The position numbers and the translations under genes were made by a program. The notes under the pieces are model-generated. The model saw only the letters and a list, made by a program, of their open reading frames with translations. It was not told the DNA's origin and made no database searches. A stretch of DNA of 64,000 nucleotides from Aselliscus stoliczkanus (taxonomy: Eukaryota > Chordata > Mammalia > Chiroptera > Hipposideridae), in contig CM066732.1 of the NCBI GenBank assembly GCA_033961575.1, positions 111,106,687 through 111,170,686 on the forward strand, in the 5' to 3' direction. Every line of letters begins with the position of its first letter. The first letter of the stretch is position 1. Of this stretch, positions 33,801 to 46,800 are shown piece by piece.

Positions 33801-35029
33801 ATGTTGGGCAAAGAATCTCAGTTAGTCAGAACAAGTGTCATCAGGAAGCTTGTGGTAAAGTGATGGGAGGGATCTCCACAGCCAGGTTCAGGCACTTTGA
33901 CTGGTTCAGATGAAACTACATTAGCCTACCCTTTAAGGGAGACTCTCATCTCAGAAGACAATTTCAGTTGCAAGAGCTCTTTAGAAAATGACTAAAATTC
34001 ACCTGCTCCAAAAAAGAAAACTCTCTGAATGCTGATGACACATGTTGATTTTTCCCGAAAGCAAACATTTGCAGATTGCAGCAAGGCACTTACTCAGCCT
34101 TCCATTTAATCCAACAGTGCCCCAAAGCTGTTCCCACCTCCACCTTTAGTCAATTTACAAAATTCAAATGTATCAGTGAGAAAAACAATGTAGTCACTGA
34201 CTTGCAAATTTTTCGAAAGGCAGGCAGCTGAATTCCATAAATTTGAGTTTTCAGTCCAATGAGAGGGAAAAGGAAAAATCCTCTTGCCTTCTGCTTTCCC
34301 TCCCTCAGGCTTTTCCATTTTCCACGAGGGGTGTTGTGTCTTTTCCAAATAATCTTCTATTAACACAAATTAGGAGTCCTAGCGCATAGATATACCGCAC
34401 ACATTAACTCAGGCGGTATTTCAAAGCATGAGTTCTGTCAGACACCACTACTGTGACAAGTATATTGATTAAATTAGTCCACATACATATTCATCGCAGC
34501 AAAGAGGTTTATTGTGCAGGGGAATATCTGATGCAAGACGCGCACATATAATCATGAATTGACTTAACAATGAACAATCTTGCTATGAAAAATTCTAATT
34601 TGCCTACATTTTCAGCTCTATTGCCTAAATAATTTGCTCTCTCATGCACCCTGAGTAATTCAGCAAGCTCTCCACACCTGCAGAGGCAAATTTCTGGAGT
34701 TTCAAGGAGCTGACAACAAGTGGCAGCAGGGTGTCAGGAAATCCTGGAATGCGAGTGTGCTAATTAGCCAAGTGGTCCTGGGGCTGGGCTGTCACTGAGC
34801 ATTTTATGTACTCGCATAAAAAGTTTGCTTTTTACTTTTAATTATAAAAGGAACAGGAACATGGGCACTGGCCTTAACACCTCATTTATTCCTCAGGACC
34901 TATTTTGGGAGATATCTTGGTCCAGAGAAAAATGTCCCTTCTCCCAAAGAATTAAAAAAAAAATACAATTGTACAAGAGTTGCATCCATCACTTCACTCT
35001 GTGTGAATAGGAGCTCTTGATAATGATAT

Positions 35030-35290
35030 AATAGATTTATAACAATCAATAAGATCTAATATGTATTTGTGTTTATAATGTGTCAGGTATTATCACATTC
35101 ACTTCTCCAACAACCCTACCAGGTAGGTGGTATCATCATCATCATCATCATCATTATCATCATCATATTGCCATCATCATTCTTATTATCTGCCATTTTT
35201 TTTAGATGAGAAGTTCAAAGAGGCTAAATAACTTGCCTAAAGTCAGAGAGCTAGGAAGAGGTAAGGCTGAAATTTGGACGCATTTTGGTT
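35030..35290 (-). repeat. MIR SINE with an ATC microsatellite
   Basis: MIR reverse-complement text ('gtgtcaggtattatcacattc', 'caacaaccctaccaggtaggt', 'taacttgcctaaagtcagaga') surrounds an ATC trinucleotide run at about 35131-35166. The run lies where the MIR consensus has its own TATTATTATC-like stretch. Confidence 0.8.
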
Positions 35291-35584
35291 CTTTATTTAA
35301 CTAAAAATTTGGGGTCCCCCTTCTCTCCATTCTGCACTAAGATCCACTCACCCCAATAACAAACATCAGAGTGTACTGCTGTTAGTATATAGCCACTTAT
35401 GGAGGATCAAAGACATCTAAGCAATTTGGTTCCACTTACAGACTACTCAGAACTGACATCAGGGTGTCTTTCTGGGTGTTAGTTACCTGACTGGTTTATA
35501 ACCGGAAGTAATCATCAACCTTCTAGGCCATTCTTCTCAATTTTATAAAATTCCAAGTAAGTTTCTGACCAATACCAAGGTTTA

Positions 35585-35780
35585 ACAATTCTTAAGGCTG
35601 GGCACATTACTTAATTTCTCTGAGCCTCAGTTTCATATGTGGAGATTCAATGTTACGACGTATAAATGACACAGCACATATATGATTATTTTATATATGC
35701 ATTCTCTCTCTATATATGGTATATATGCACATCACACAGTTCTTAGAAATAGTTGGCACTCCATAAACAGTCATTATTAT
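35585..35780 (+). repeat. MIR SINE
   Basis: Text 'cacattacttaatttctctga', 'gcctcagtttcatatgtgga' and the end 'ttggcactccataaacagtca'. The middle is interrupted by AT-rich sequence. Confidence 0.7.
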
Positions 35781-36284
35781 TATTGTTATTGTTGATAAGA
35801 AATCCTGCCTTATAGCGAAATGAAATTCTTTTCTGCAGACTTTAAGCTCTTTCCAAAGTGGGGATAGAGAAAAGCTGCTTATCCTCCAAATAATATGACA
35901 GGCAGTTCATACCAGCCATCCCAGAATGCTTCACAACACTGGCACTTAACTGTTTGCTGCACACAGTGCTACGTTGCACTCAGCTGTGGGGATGTATCAT
36001 GTGGAATTTGTTACTGATAATAGTAAAAAAAAAAAAAAAAAATTAAGTTTTTTATGGGTTCCTATGAAAACATAAACTAATACGGACCCCAGGTTACCCC
36101 AACAATATCTGTCACTCTAGCTCACTTGCACAATCGCATATTTTCTTGAATTGGACTAAACAGGGTGGGGCTCCTGCTGGCTTGCCAGGAAATGGCCAAA
36201 CCCTGGATACACCCATGAGAGTATGTCACACATAAGAATGTCAAGTAATGTTGTGTGTCTTGCAAAAAATGGTCATGAACTACT

Positions 36285-36475
36285 GCTTTAAAAAAAAACA
36301 AACCTCTCTTTTACACCAACCTATTGACAGTGGTTTTTTTCCTTTCCTGGAGGGCTGAGAATATGAAGGGCTTTTTACTTGCTATGTTATATATTTCTCT
36401 AACTTTTGAATTTTTTTTTTTTTTACAACCAGCATGTATTACTTTTGTAAGCAGAAAAACCAATAAAGATTAAAA
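36285..36475 (+). repeat. HAL1/L1M-type LINE tail
   Basis: The end 'ccagcatgtattacttttgt' followed by 'aagcagaaaaaccaataaag' is the standard 3' wording of HAL1/L1M elements. The upstream 'attgacagtggttttttt' fits too. Confidence 0.75.
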
Positions 36476-37404
36476 AGAAAAACCCTAAGGCATTTGATTT
36501 TATTTTCAGTAAAATGGCTTGAGTCCTTTATGGATTAGTCACTTTATTTTATCCCCAGTTTAAAACTGCTGGGGTATTAAAGGCTTCTGCAGCTGCCTGG
36601 AGAGTGGCCTGGCCTGCGTGTCTGGGCCGGCTGGGGGAGAGTGGCAGAGTCTTCACCTGGTTCCCGGGAGGGGCTTTGGAAGCTCCTGGTTTCCCGAGTT
36701 TTCTGGCCCCTCTGGGTCTAGCCACCTCCTAGTTCTAAGGACATTGTGCCCTGCCCAATGGAACCCAGATGAAGGGGCAAAGGTAGGGCTAAAATTCACC
36801 TCGCCACGAGCCCTGTTGCAGAGTGAGTGGCTGTAACAGTAACAGCCTTTTCCTCATTTGTCTGCCCCAATGGGCACCTTTTTCTCAAACCAGCCTTCCA
36901 GAGGTGGCACCCTTGTCTGCAGTGTGCAAAGGTGCTGTGTGTGCTAGCTGTGGACAGTTCAGGGAGCAAAAGGCTTTCCTGTAACTCTCACTGCTGCTGC
37001 TGGAGGCCCCCAGCCACCATAAGGGTTTGCAGAGAGCTCTCATGACATCTTCACGGTGGGAGGGGAATGGCTTCGAACCATTTGGCACATCTTGTCATCT
37101 TGGATCCATGGCTTGAAGTACAGTATGAATATGTTCCATGGCCCAGGTATGTTCAGTGGTCCTCTGGGGACCAGTGGGGTGCTATGCAAACGAATAATCA
37201 ACTTGCTCTTCCATTTTGCCCACTGAATATATACTAAATAGAATATTAGTATGTTTCCTTAGTCTTGTCTTTTCTTCCACCGATTTTGGATTTTTCCATG
37301 ACGGTACTTGATCCTCACTGAACATCACCAAAGCAATTAGCCCCCTAATTAGAAAAGCCTTTCCCCTCTGGTAGAGCAGTCTCACGGTCATTTCTGGCAA
37401 CCCT

Positions 37405-37905
37405 AATAATACCTAATATTTGCAGAGTTCTGTAAGTTTTTGTCCTCGTTAGCTTGTTTTGATTTTGGTGTTCACAGCAACTTTAAAGTAGGCAGATGGA
37501 TATCATTATGCCCATTCTACAGATATGGAAAACAAACCTCATGAGGATTAAACGGCTTCTTATGTCTAGATTTCTCAGGGCTTCATTGTAGAGGCAGCCA
37601 CAAAGCAGAAAGCCTCGGTGTCTCCTTCCTCTTCAGGATTACTTGATGCCTTTAGTTCTGTTATCCTGGATCTGGGGCTCTCAGGGGGAAACGGCCTGAG
37701 AGAGAAAGAGCTGAGGTCCATCCAGCTAAGAAATGGAGTGGACAATCTCTTCCACATCTCCACCAGACCCTCAGTTCCCCGAGTGGCCTCACACAAGTCA
37801 CTGACACCTCCACATCCTCCATAAAATGGGAATAACTCTTACCTCGCAGGCAGGTTGTGGTAAATGAATGCTCGCAAAGCTCTTTGAAGATGAAAAGACT
37901 TATAT
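37405..37905. repeat. Two MIR fragments in opposite orientation
   Basis: 37405-37560 reads as minus MIR ('ttcacagcaactttaaagtagg', 'cccattctacagatatggaaa'). 37775-37905 reads as plus MIR ('cctccataaaatgggaataac', 'gttgtggtaaatgaatgctcg'). The intervening part is unassigned. Confidence 0.65.
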
Positions 37906-40109
37906 AAATGGGAAGCTTTAGGAAGCTTGGCATATCATTCTTGGCAAGGATCAGGACGCTGTGCCCTCCCTCCCTTACAACAGGCTCCGCCACAAAGAAT
38001 AAAAAAAATACACAGAACTGTAATTTTCATCTGCTAACTAGACTTACTTACAGTTTTTTTAAATTGCTGGTTCTCAATAGGCCTTCCTGAGAGACTAATC
38101 GGTCCAGATGTTACCATCTTAGTCTCAACGCGAGAGCATAAGAGCACAATGATGGAGAAGTCACCCCCCGTAAGAGCTGTCACAGGCAAAGTCAGTGAAC
38201 GAAACTTGCACAAGGGCTTGTACAGTCTCGTGGGGCATCATGGAAATGGCATGATTCCTACTTGTTAAACACAATCAACATACATGTCACACTCTGACAT
38301 CCCAAGTCTTGGTATTAAGTTGATATCTGACTCAAAGGACCGTGTGCAACTATAGCCATTAAAAATAAAATACCTGCACCTTACTGTGCCTCCACCCCAA
38401 GTTCCACCCCTTCCCTGCTGGTTTAAAGCCACTTCTTAAAGGTTTTAACTTGGTTTAAGTTTTCAGCTTTTAAAAAATCATTTTTTAATAAAAAGTGTCG
38501 CATATACTTACTTGCCAAATGCAAACACATAAGCACATCTCAAACATTCGAGAGGTCAAGTATTTGCAAACTAAATGTAAAAGAAAGACCAACTTGGAGT
38601 TTTGGAACTTTGACTATTTCCTTCAGTCTTGATACATGCAAGACTTCGGTGCACACGAGTTAAAACACTGGGCCAGAATGCCCCATCTGAATTCAGAGAA
38701 AGTGGAGTTGTGTATGCAGGAAATCTCTGAAGAATAAGGACGACAGGCACATCTTCTCATGTGGCTTTCTGTGAATATGCAGGTAGTTCTGACAATGGGA
38801 ACTGAATAGTAATCCTTTGTAATGTGTTTCTATCCCTACTAGATTAAGCTTTCCAGAGAAACTGACTCACATTCCCTGATGCATATGTGTCTTTGCTGAA
38901 AGCCAAATCCAAATGAGCATTTGTGGCCCCAGCCAGGGAAATTCTGTCAAATCAGAGGGAACACAGATTTTTTTTCATATAGAGGAACAGTGGATGGCTT
39001 TGATTTTTAGATCCAGTTCTCTCTAGAATTCTCCTACGACACAGTGATGCACAAAATACCTAAATTTCAGGCAGTACACTCTTTACCTCTTTTGATAAGT
39101 ACCTGGCGGCTAACTAGACCGTGAATAAAGTAGTTGAACAGCAAGAGAAGGGATTTCCTAATAACTTCACTTTCCTTACCCAGAGCATCAAATACTGAAT
39201 AAATTCTCACTCAATAAAAGATGATGCCATTAAGATCAGCAATACATAATTTCGGTGTTTTTTTTTCCCCTCTCTAATTTAACCTCTCTATTGCCTTTGC
39301 AAACAATGGAGCGTATTTGTTGCTGAGAATTTGTGGGGTTACATGAAATCAGGAGCCAAGAAAAGATAACTAACTGGACACTTTGCCAATTATTCTGAGT
39401 TGGAATAAGGTTCCTCTACGATTCTAGAATTAATTGCAGTTTTTCAATATGTAGTTCCTGAAGATTTTCTGGGATCGGAAACATCTAATAAAAATTCTCT
39501 TGAACCTCTCGGTGTAGGCTAACTGTCATTTCATATCAGTAGGAAAAAGAATCCACTTTATTTTACTAAGTGGTTAGACTGTGCTCAAGGGAAATTCCTA
39601 ATAACATCTTTTCCAACAATAGGTGTGTGTCCCTCACATATGAGTAATTCTGGATAACACTAAACAAAAAAAATGTCATCTGACTCACAGAACTGCGTCT
39701 AATCTTTGCCAGCGATCAGCCTCACTCTAGATACCAATTCCTTTTTTCTCCTTAACAAGAACCATTTTGCTACATTTAGGTTAAGTCTTCCTTTGCTCAT
39801 AGTTGAGAGCAATGGGGTCAACTCTTTGCTTTCAGCATTCAAAGTCTGTTTTTCATAACAACAGAAAAGAACATCTTCAAAACCAAACCAAATCTGGAGA
39901 TCTTATCTAGTTTCTGCTTAACCAAAAACATCAGAATTACTCTTGTTGCATTTTATGAAGTAACCTTACTTTATACAATTCCCCCCAAATTCTCACACCT
40001 AAGCCTGAGAGATAACCACTCTATTTTACAGCTTTCTTAACTTCACACCTGCCTGGCATACCTTAAAGCTTTACCCATTGTATAATCTTGGTATCTCAAT
40101 CTTTCTTTT

Positions 40110-40117
40110 CTTTTCTT

Positions 40118-40165
<48 letters not shown>

Positions 40166-40323
40166 CCCCCATCCCTCCCTCCCTCCCTCCCTCCCTCCCT
40201 CCCTCCGTCCCTTCCTTTCTTTTTTTTTTTAGGGCAGTGTCACTGGCCTTCAGATGTGGGAGTTGAACCGGGGCCGCTGGCTTCCCAAGCCAGGGCTTAA
40301 CTAACATGCCACTTGGCCGGCTC
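40110..40323 (-). mobile_element. tRNA-derived SINE, short form, with an expanded tail
   Basis: Head at 40230-40323 on the minus strand (GGAGCCGGCCAAGTGGCATG, B box near GGTTCAACTCC). Its tail continues into a GA/GGGA-rich array (CT and CCCT on the plus strand, 40110-40205). Flanks caatctttctttt (40097-40109) and caatttttctttt (40324-40336), one mismatch apart, suggest that the array lies inside the insertion and grew from the A-tail. Open frames such as LSLSLSLS are this array translated. Confidence 0.85.
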
Positions 40324-42649
40324 CAATTTTTCTTTTTTTAATGTTACAAAATTAAAAAATGTAATGTACATATAATGTTACAAAAAATAAACAAACCTAG
40401 TGATTCAATAACAAGTCCAAAGACAGGAAAATCTACTGACACAGAAATGGGTCTAACAAATAGGATATTTATTTAAACCTATCTGTTCTATGGCTTCATA
40501 TGAATCTGGCCCACTGTATGCTTCACATACAGTATCACAGTTTACTGAATAAATAAAAACATTCTGTTTGCCTCAGAATACTTCTTAAAGGGCCAAAGTT
40601 CCCTGCCTTAAAAGTCAGCCATTGATTGCTAATTCCAGTTGCACAATTTCTATGACCCCCTAATGGGACCATCATAAAAACCAGCTGGAGGCAGATGAGC
40701 AGAAGTGGGTCAAATATCAAGAATCCAGGTTAAGTCATCAAAGCTTATCTGGCAAAGGAACGCATTGCTTTTTTTCCACTAGCTTGGATGGTTTTTTGAA
40801 GACTAGCTACTGTTCACTGGCTAGTATTGTCACTTAAGAAATATTCCTTAACAAAATTAAGTTGGAATTCATGACAAAGGTTAGAAATAACATGTAACTG
40901 TAAACCTTGAAAATATATTTACATTCTTCTATTACATTTAAGCAACAGAGGACTAAAATGTTAACACATCCATAGCCACAGTAACAGACTGGTAAAACCA
41001 AAACTATTTGTCTACAAATCATTTTAGTGAGTGGCAATGGTTAAGAGGATTTACCACAGCCCAGATCCCTCCTCCACTACACAAAGTTTCCCTAGAATCA
41101 ATAGGGAGAATGGAGCTTTGGGCAAGAGACCAGGGAAGGGTCTTACTGAAAATCAGAAGCAAATTATTTAGACATTCCAGAAGCAAAAGTATAGATGTCA
41201 CCACCATATTAATCATGTAAAGGGTGTGAGATCTTGAAGGATTGGTGACCAACTCTTCCAAGAAGGAAAATTCTGCCAGGTTCACCACCTACAATTTCCA
41301 GGACATAGCCAATGACATCAAAACAACAGATATGGGGAGTTCTAAGCTTTCAAATACATCCTAGATGTAATTCGGGATTGCAGTTCAATGGGTTTCATTT
41401 TTTAATTCTCTTTTATAATCTTTTCTAGGATAACCAGTTAAGCCAGGCACAGGAATGACCAGATAAATGACCTGAGGAGTTTTTTTCTGACTCTCTGCTC
41501 TAAACACATGCTCTTCAAACCTGCCTATTAAAGAAACATTTTCTTCTTAATTATAATATATAAAATCAGTCAGAGAATGGATAATGATATTTGCTGACAG
41601 CTGATGCACAGTTGTTTCTGTGGTCTATTCCAAAGGGGAGCAAGCAGGAGCTGGTAGCTACTTCTTCATAGGAAAGGGAAATATAGAAAGAGGCAGAAGA
41701 GCCTCAGGGGACATTAAGTCATTCTGAGACATGAGGAGAAGGAATGCTCTAGACCAAGCTAAGAGATTGACAGATTTATTTTAAGAAAGCCTGACTTCTA
41801 AGCATCAATTCACAGGCTGTAACACCTAAGAAATGCCATTTTTCCCCCCCCAACAAAAGGAAATGTATATCTTCGGTGTTTATCTTGCACCTACCTATTT
41901 TATTGTAACTCAGGCACTAGAGGTGAGGTAAGAACGCCATAGCCATAAAAATAGCAAAATAAGGTGCACGAAAATGTCCTCGTCATTTTCAGTTTCTACT
42001 CCTATAGTCCAAGGAGCTCCTTTTGCCTTCAGACAAGCATTTTGAATGACATTCTATGACTGTCCTGCACATACTCCTAGTGGTTATTCAGCATTTGGCA
42101 ATGTGTGTCTTTGCCACTTAAGAGAGCTTGAGTGAGTGAGTGTGACATTATCATTGGAGTAAGTGAATCTTTCTAATTTGCAGTAAAAGTGTACCATTCA
42201 CACACTCTGGTACTTTTAGTATGGCAAGATTTTGAAATCCATTTCACAAGTGATGGCAGCACATTTCCCATCAGATGGAAACACACTCTGATTGTTAACA
42301 GCTGCTATAGGCACATCTTACTGTCACAGCAGGAGCTCAGAATAGCGGGTCCTTTTTAGTGCCAATGGTCGCTGCTACCATGTTAAATCACGACCCACGC
42401 ACATACATGCACATCATACATTCCACACGCTCATACATACAACATATCCCACATGTTCACACCCAGGTCCATCCAGCTGCAAGTCCTTCCACCACTTGCT
42501 GCCAACCTGCACAAGGAGGCATCACAGATGCAAAGAAGGTACACAGAACCCACTAGCAACCTTCATTCTGTTACATCACATTCACTGTATATGAATGAAG
42601 GATGAAAGGGAAAACCTTTTTGAAATGAGTTGAGTACAACCTTGAAGGT

Positions 42650-42870
42650 AGAGTGTCAAGGTTCAATTTGTAAGCCTCGGGTTGAATCCTTGCCTTATCC
42701 CTCACTTACTAGCCATGTGAACTTGAGCAACTTGCTTAATCTCTCTGTGCCTAGTTTTCCTCACCTTTGAAATGATCCCTACCTCATTATTATAGGGAAC
42801 CCAGATAAAATGCCTGTAGAATCAGGGCCTAGCACATAGTAGGTGCTCAATACATGTTAGCTATCATCAT
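42650..42870 (+). repeat. MIR SINE
   Basis: Near full-length: 'cttactagccatgtgaacttg', 'ttaatctctctgtgcctagtt', 'cctagcacatagtaggtgct', 'caatacatgttagctatc'. Confidence 0.9.
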
Positions 42871-43389
42871 CATCTATCTTTTAAGGATGGTAGTATTTGG
42901 CAAGGGCTGTAACTGGGGTTGAGGGAACTAGAAGGAGAATGAAGAGGGATAGGTCCTTATATTTCTTTTAGATAAAGCCATGGAGTTTAGCAGCTTCATT
43001 TCTAATACAGAAGCCTACTATGAGAAGTAACACTAAGCAGGTACAAAGCGTGACTGAAAGAAATCAGTGTGTGTTATGTCAGCTGCTCACTTTCTAGGAA
43101 AGCCCACAGTGAGGCTGGCATATTGGAAAGGTGGTGAGCAGAGGAAGTGGGAGGGAGGCCTGTGAAAGCAGTGTGGTGAAAGGGGTAAAGGCTGACAAAC
43201 TGCAGGCTTAGGAGGCTCCTGAAACTACCTGTGTAATGAGCAAAATGCATAAAACACCTGTGAAACTTTGTGACCCTCTCTTTCCAGAGCTCAGCTGCCC
43301 TCATCTCTTCTCAGGTGCAGTACTGTACTAGATAACCTTCCAGACCTGGTCCTGTTATGCTGTGATTGGATGAATACAAGTGAGTTGGG

Positions 43390-43865
43390 GGCCAGCCGAG
43401 TGGCGTGTTGATTAAGGGCTGGCTTGGGACACCAGCTCTGAGCAGAATGGCCCCAGTTTGGATCCTGCATGAGGGCCAGTGATGCTGCGCCCTCTACAGC
43501 TAAGATGGTGAACCACAGCTCGACTTGGAGCTGGGCTGCTGTGAGTTGCCGGCGACGGAGTAGGCTGCAGTGGGTCTGCAGTGGGCTGTCATAAGCTACC
43601 ACGAGTGGGTGGCAGCCGGAGTGAGCTGCCATGAGCCGCTGTGAGCAGCTGTCCAATGACCAGCGACAGATTGCCTCACCCAGGAAGAGCGCAATGATAA
43701 TACCAACATGGGCCAGTGAAGCAACATCCTCCACAACTAGACTGAAGAACAAAAGGACAGCAACTTGTCTGTTCCCCTTCACTGATTCCTGTTCCCCTTC
43801 ACTGATTCCTGAACACTGTTCCCCTCCCCCAATTCCCCAATATAATCTTAAAAAAAAAAAAAAAA
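43390..43865 (+). mobile_element. Composite tRNA-SINE with 20-bp VNTR, long form
   Basis: Same order as the copy at 25703. The head carries an extra 'ctctgagcagaat' between anticodon-like arm and B box. Four 20-bp units lie at 43579-43658. The 3' domain has a tandem 'cccttcactgattcctg' duplication before AATATAATCTT and poly-A. The target duplication aagtgagttggg is perfect (43378-43389 and 43866-43877). The open frames at 43291-43782 and 43631-44059 are accidental readings of this element. Confidence 0.9.
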
Positions 43866-46800
43866 AAGTGAGTTGGGCTGTCCTTTCCCCAACAGTAGGA
43901 GTATCTTCTTATGGCAAAATCCAGCAGGTGTCATCTAGTCAGGGAAAAATGACAGAAAGTGGAGGAGATGTTTACCTGGCTACCTATGTGTCTATTTTCA
44001 CTGCATTTTGGTTTAGGAAAGGCGACACACTAAAATGTTCTGGTCAAAGTCCAGAGTAAAAGTTTTGGAGCTAGAACACTCTGTTTCAATACACCTACCT
44101 CCCTTTTTTCAGTCTTATTTTAAAAAATAATGTTTCCTTTTATCAATCAAAGACAATTCCTTTCAATACCACACCCTGCCATTATAGAAGAGACGGGCAA
44201 TACAATGATAATATGCTATTGATGGAAAAAAAAAACGTAATTTTTCCCTTCAAGGTATACAATTTCAATTGAATGTACTGGGACAGAGTTAGGTTGTTTT
44301 AAATTTTCTTCCTCTCTCTTTGAAGGACTCCATGGCAAGTGGCATCAGTAATGCAAATTTATTTCCCATTATTATTTATTTTTCAAACTAAAACTTTTTC
44401 TATCAGTGAAGCATTTTAGGACCTCGGGCTATATGGTTCCCAGCTACAACTAAGGACCATTAGGACACAGAGAAACAACTTGTGAGGCAGGGTCTGGTCA
44501 GAACACAAAAGTGGACTTCTCAGACAAGTGCCATTGTCGGGGGATGTTGGGGAACCAATTCCCAGAGGGGAGGTTGAAGTCAGCCCAATGCTCCAGGAAA
44601 ATCAACTGAATTACTCATAATGACCCGGCCTGATTTTTTCTTCACTGTTTTTCAGAGGGACCCAAAGCAGTCACAGAAAGCAACTCCAAGAAACGGAGTT
44701 GGAAAAAAAAAAAAGTAAGGCTTAGAAAAACAATCGCTTGAATCTGTGTACAGACTCCCAAACTGAAGGGGACAGATTTTTTTCAGGTATATAACCTTGG
44801 TATGTTTGTTTAAAAAAAAAAAAATCAGTCACACCTCAAACACACCCACCAATAATCAGGATGATAGCTAACACCTATGAGGAATTATTATTCACCTAAA
44901 ACATCCTTTAAAATATGTCACCAGAATAAGTTTGACGGGTCCTTACCACTCCTCACCCTCTAAAATAAACAAATAGTCTTTCTACTGAAGCCAATTTCCT
45001 GTTCTTGGAATCAGCTTTTTGAGTTGTCAGTTAGACAAGATGAACTGATTACTTTACCATAAAATTTACCAGTGTCAGTAGCAAGTCAGGTAACCCTAGC
45101 AGAGAAATGCCAGTCCCTTTCACAATGTTTCTTGAGCATGAATTCCTCCATCTTTGACAGAGCAATCCTTTCTCTTCTTTTGGTTTGTTGAAGTGAATGG
45201 TACTTCAAGGGGTCCGTTTCATTTCCCAATTTGATAGTACAGTCCAGTTTCTCCTTTCTTTCTTCACTTCCTTTCTTTCTTGGCTTTTGGACATTACTAA
45301 TTCATTTCAAAGTATATTACCTTGGGTCATAATTTTACAAATATTCTTTGAGAACCTATATCAAAATTCAAGGCACTTTACAAACACATAATGTCCTCAG
45401 TAAGGCAGGGAGATCGCAGGAACAGTGACAACAATGATTTTAAAAGGTCTGTGCAATTTTTTATATTGTGTCATTCCAGGGGATTTCTTTAAAGGGGTTT
45501 TAAGGAAGAGATGAAAATGGAGACAAGCAAACTTTAAAAGTGGTGATCAGGCTGTCCTCAGTCTAACCTACATTAGGGAGCCAAAGGGCTGGGGCCCCTC
45601 AGGCCTACCAGATACCACAGTTTCTCGTTTCTCTCCTAACCTGACAGAGGGCTGTGTGGCATCTCCCTATAGACTCTGCCAGGCTCCACATTTTATTTAA
45701 CTACAACTGAAAGATGGGGAGCAAACAAGGATGATGCAGGAGAAAACTGAAAAACCTGAGGGCCAACTAATGAATTTCCTAAACTAATGATGTATTTTAA
45801 TATTCTAAGAATTTAAATTTGTATCAATTGTTATTTGAATGTTTGATCTGTCTATTGAGAAAGTAACTGCTAAACTGGGGGAAATTAATTACAAAGACTT
45901 TAGCAGTGGGTATAAGTGGCCTATGCGCTCAGGGGTTTGAGATAGTGAGGGGCAGATCTACCATCTAAGTGGCTTCTCCAGGAAATGTTGCCACTCATTT
46001 CACTCCAGTGTGCTACTCTCCCCTTTTTGCAGCAAGCCCAAACAAGCTCTGCGGGAGAGGCACAAGGGACAAGAAAATAGGTGGCAGTCCCCATACATCC
46101 TTCTTCACCTTAAAAAAATGAAACTTCAAGAAAACCCACCCAACTGCAAAACTGGATAAACTGTTGATAGTTCCAAATGACTTTTCATGGGGAAAAACGT
46201 CAGTGCCATGACTACCATTTCCATTCGGTTCTCCAGTGTGCCCTTATCTTGACCCCTGTGGCTGAGTAAGTGAGGTCTGCCCAGCCCGGAAATAGGGAAC
46301 TGTGTGCTGACTGCAGTAAAAGCACCGAGCCGCCCCATGACCAAACTCGGCTGCCTCTTAGTGATTTCTGAACTGGTGGCTGAAGTTGGGTTCTCCTGTG
46401 ATTACCACCAGACGATAATGGAAGTCACCATCCCATGGTCCTCTGGCCAGGAGTTTCCCGTTGATTCTCTCTCCCTTCAGCTCCCCATACTCACTGCTTA
46501 CTGTATAATTCTGTTAGTCAGGGAAGTGTAGTAATTCTGGCCGCACCGAAAACATGTATGATCTGGCGTGAGTGATGGGGATGTTGGACACCTACTGTAC
46601 CTGTGAGGTGTTGCCACGGTACAATACAGCACAGGATGGCCTTTGAATAGCCTCTGTTTTTTCTTGTTGCTGTCTTCTACCATATGAATTTTCTGGAAGA
46701 AAATGAGCGGCCAATATTTTCTCCCAACAGAATCACTGGCACCAGTCTCTCCCCCAAAATGAGGCTTGAGCTTCAAAGTTGTGATGTTGTCATCACCACA

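Noticed and set aside
40071..40307. LSLSLS / RERERE low-complexity proteins
   Set aside because: They translate a CT/CCCT microsatellite and a SINE head.
43291..44059. Two frames of 142-163 codons near 43.3-44.1 kb
   Set aside because: They read through the composite SINE. Similar peptides recur at 25.7-26.1 and 49.2-49.6 kb only because the SINE repeats there.
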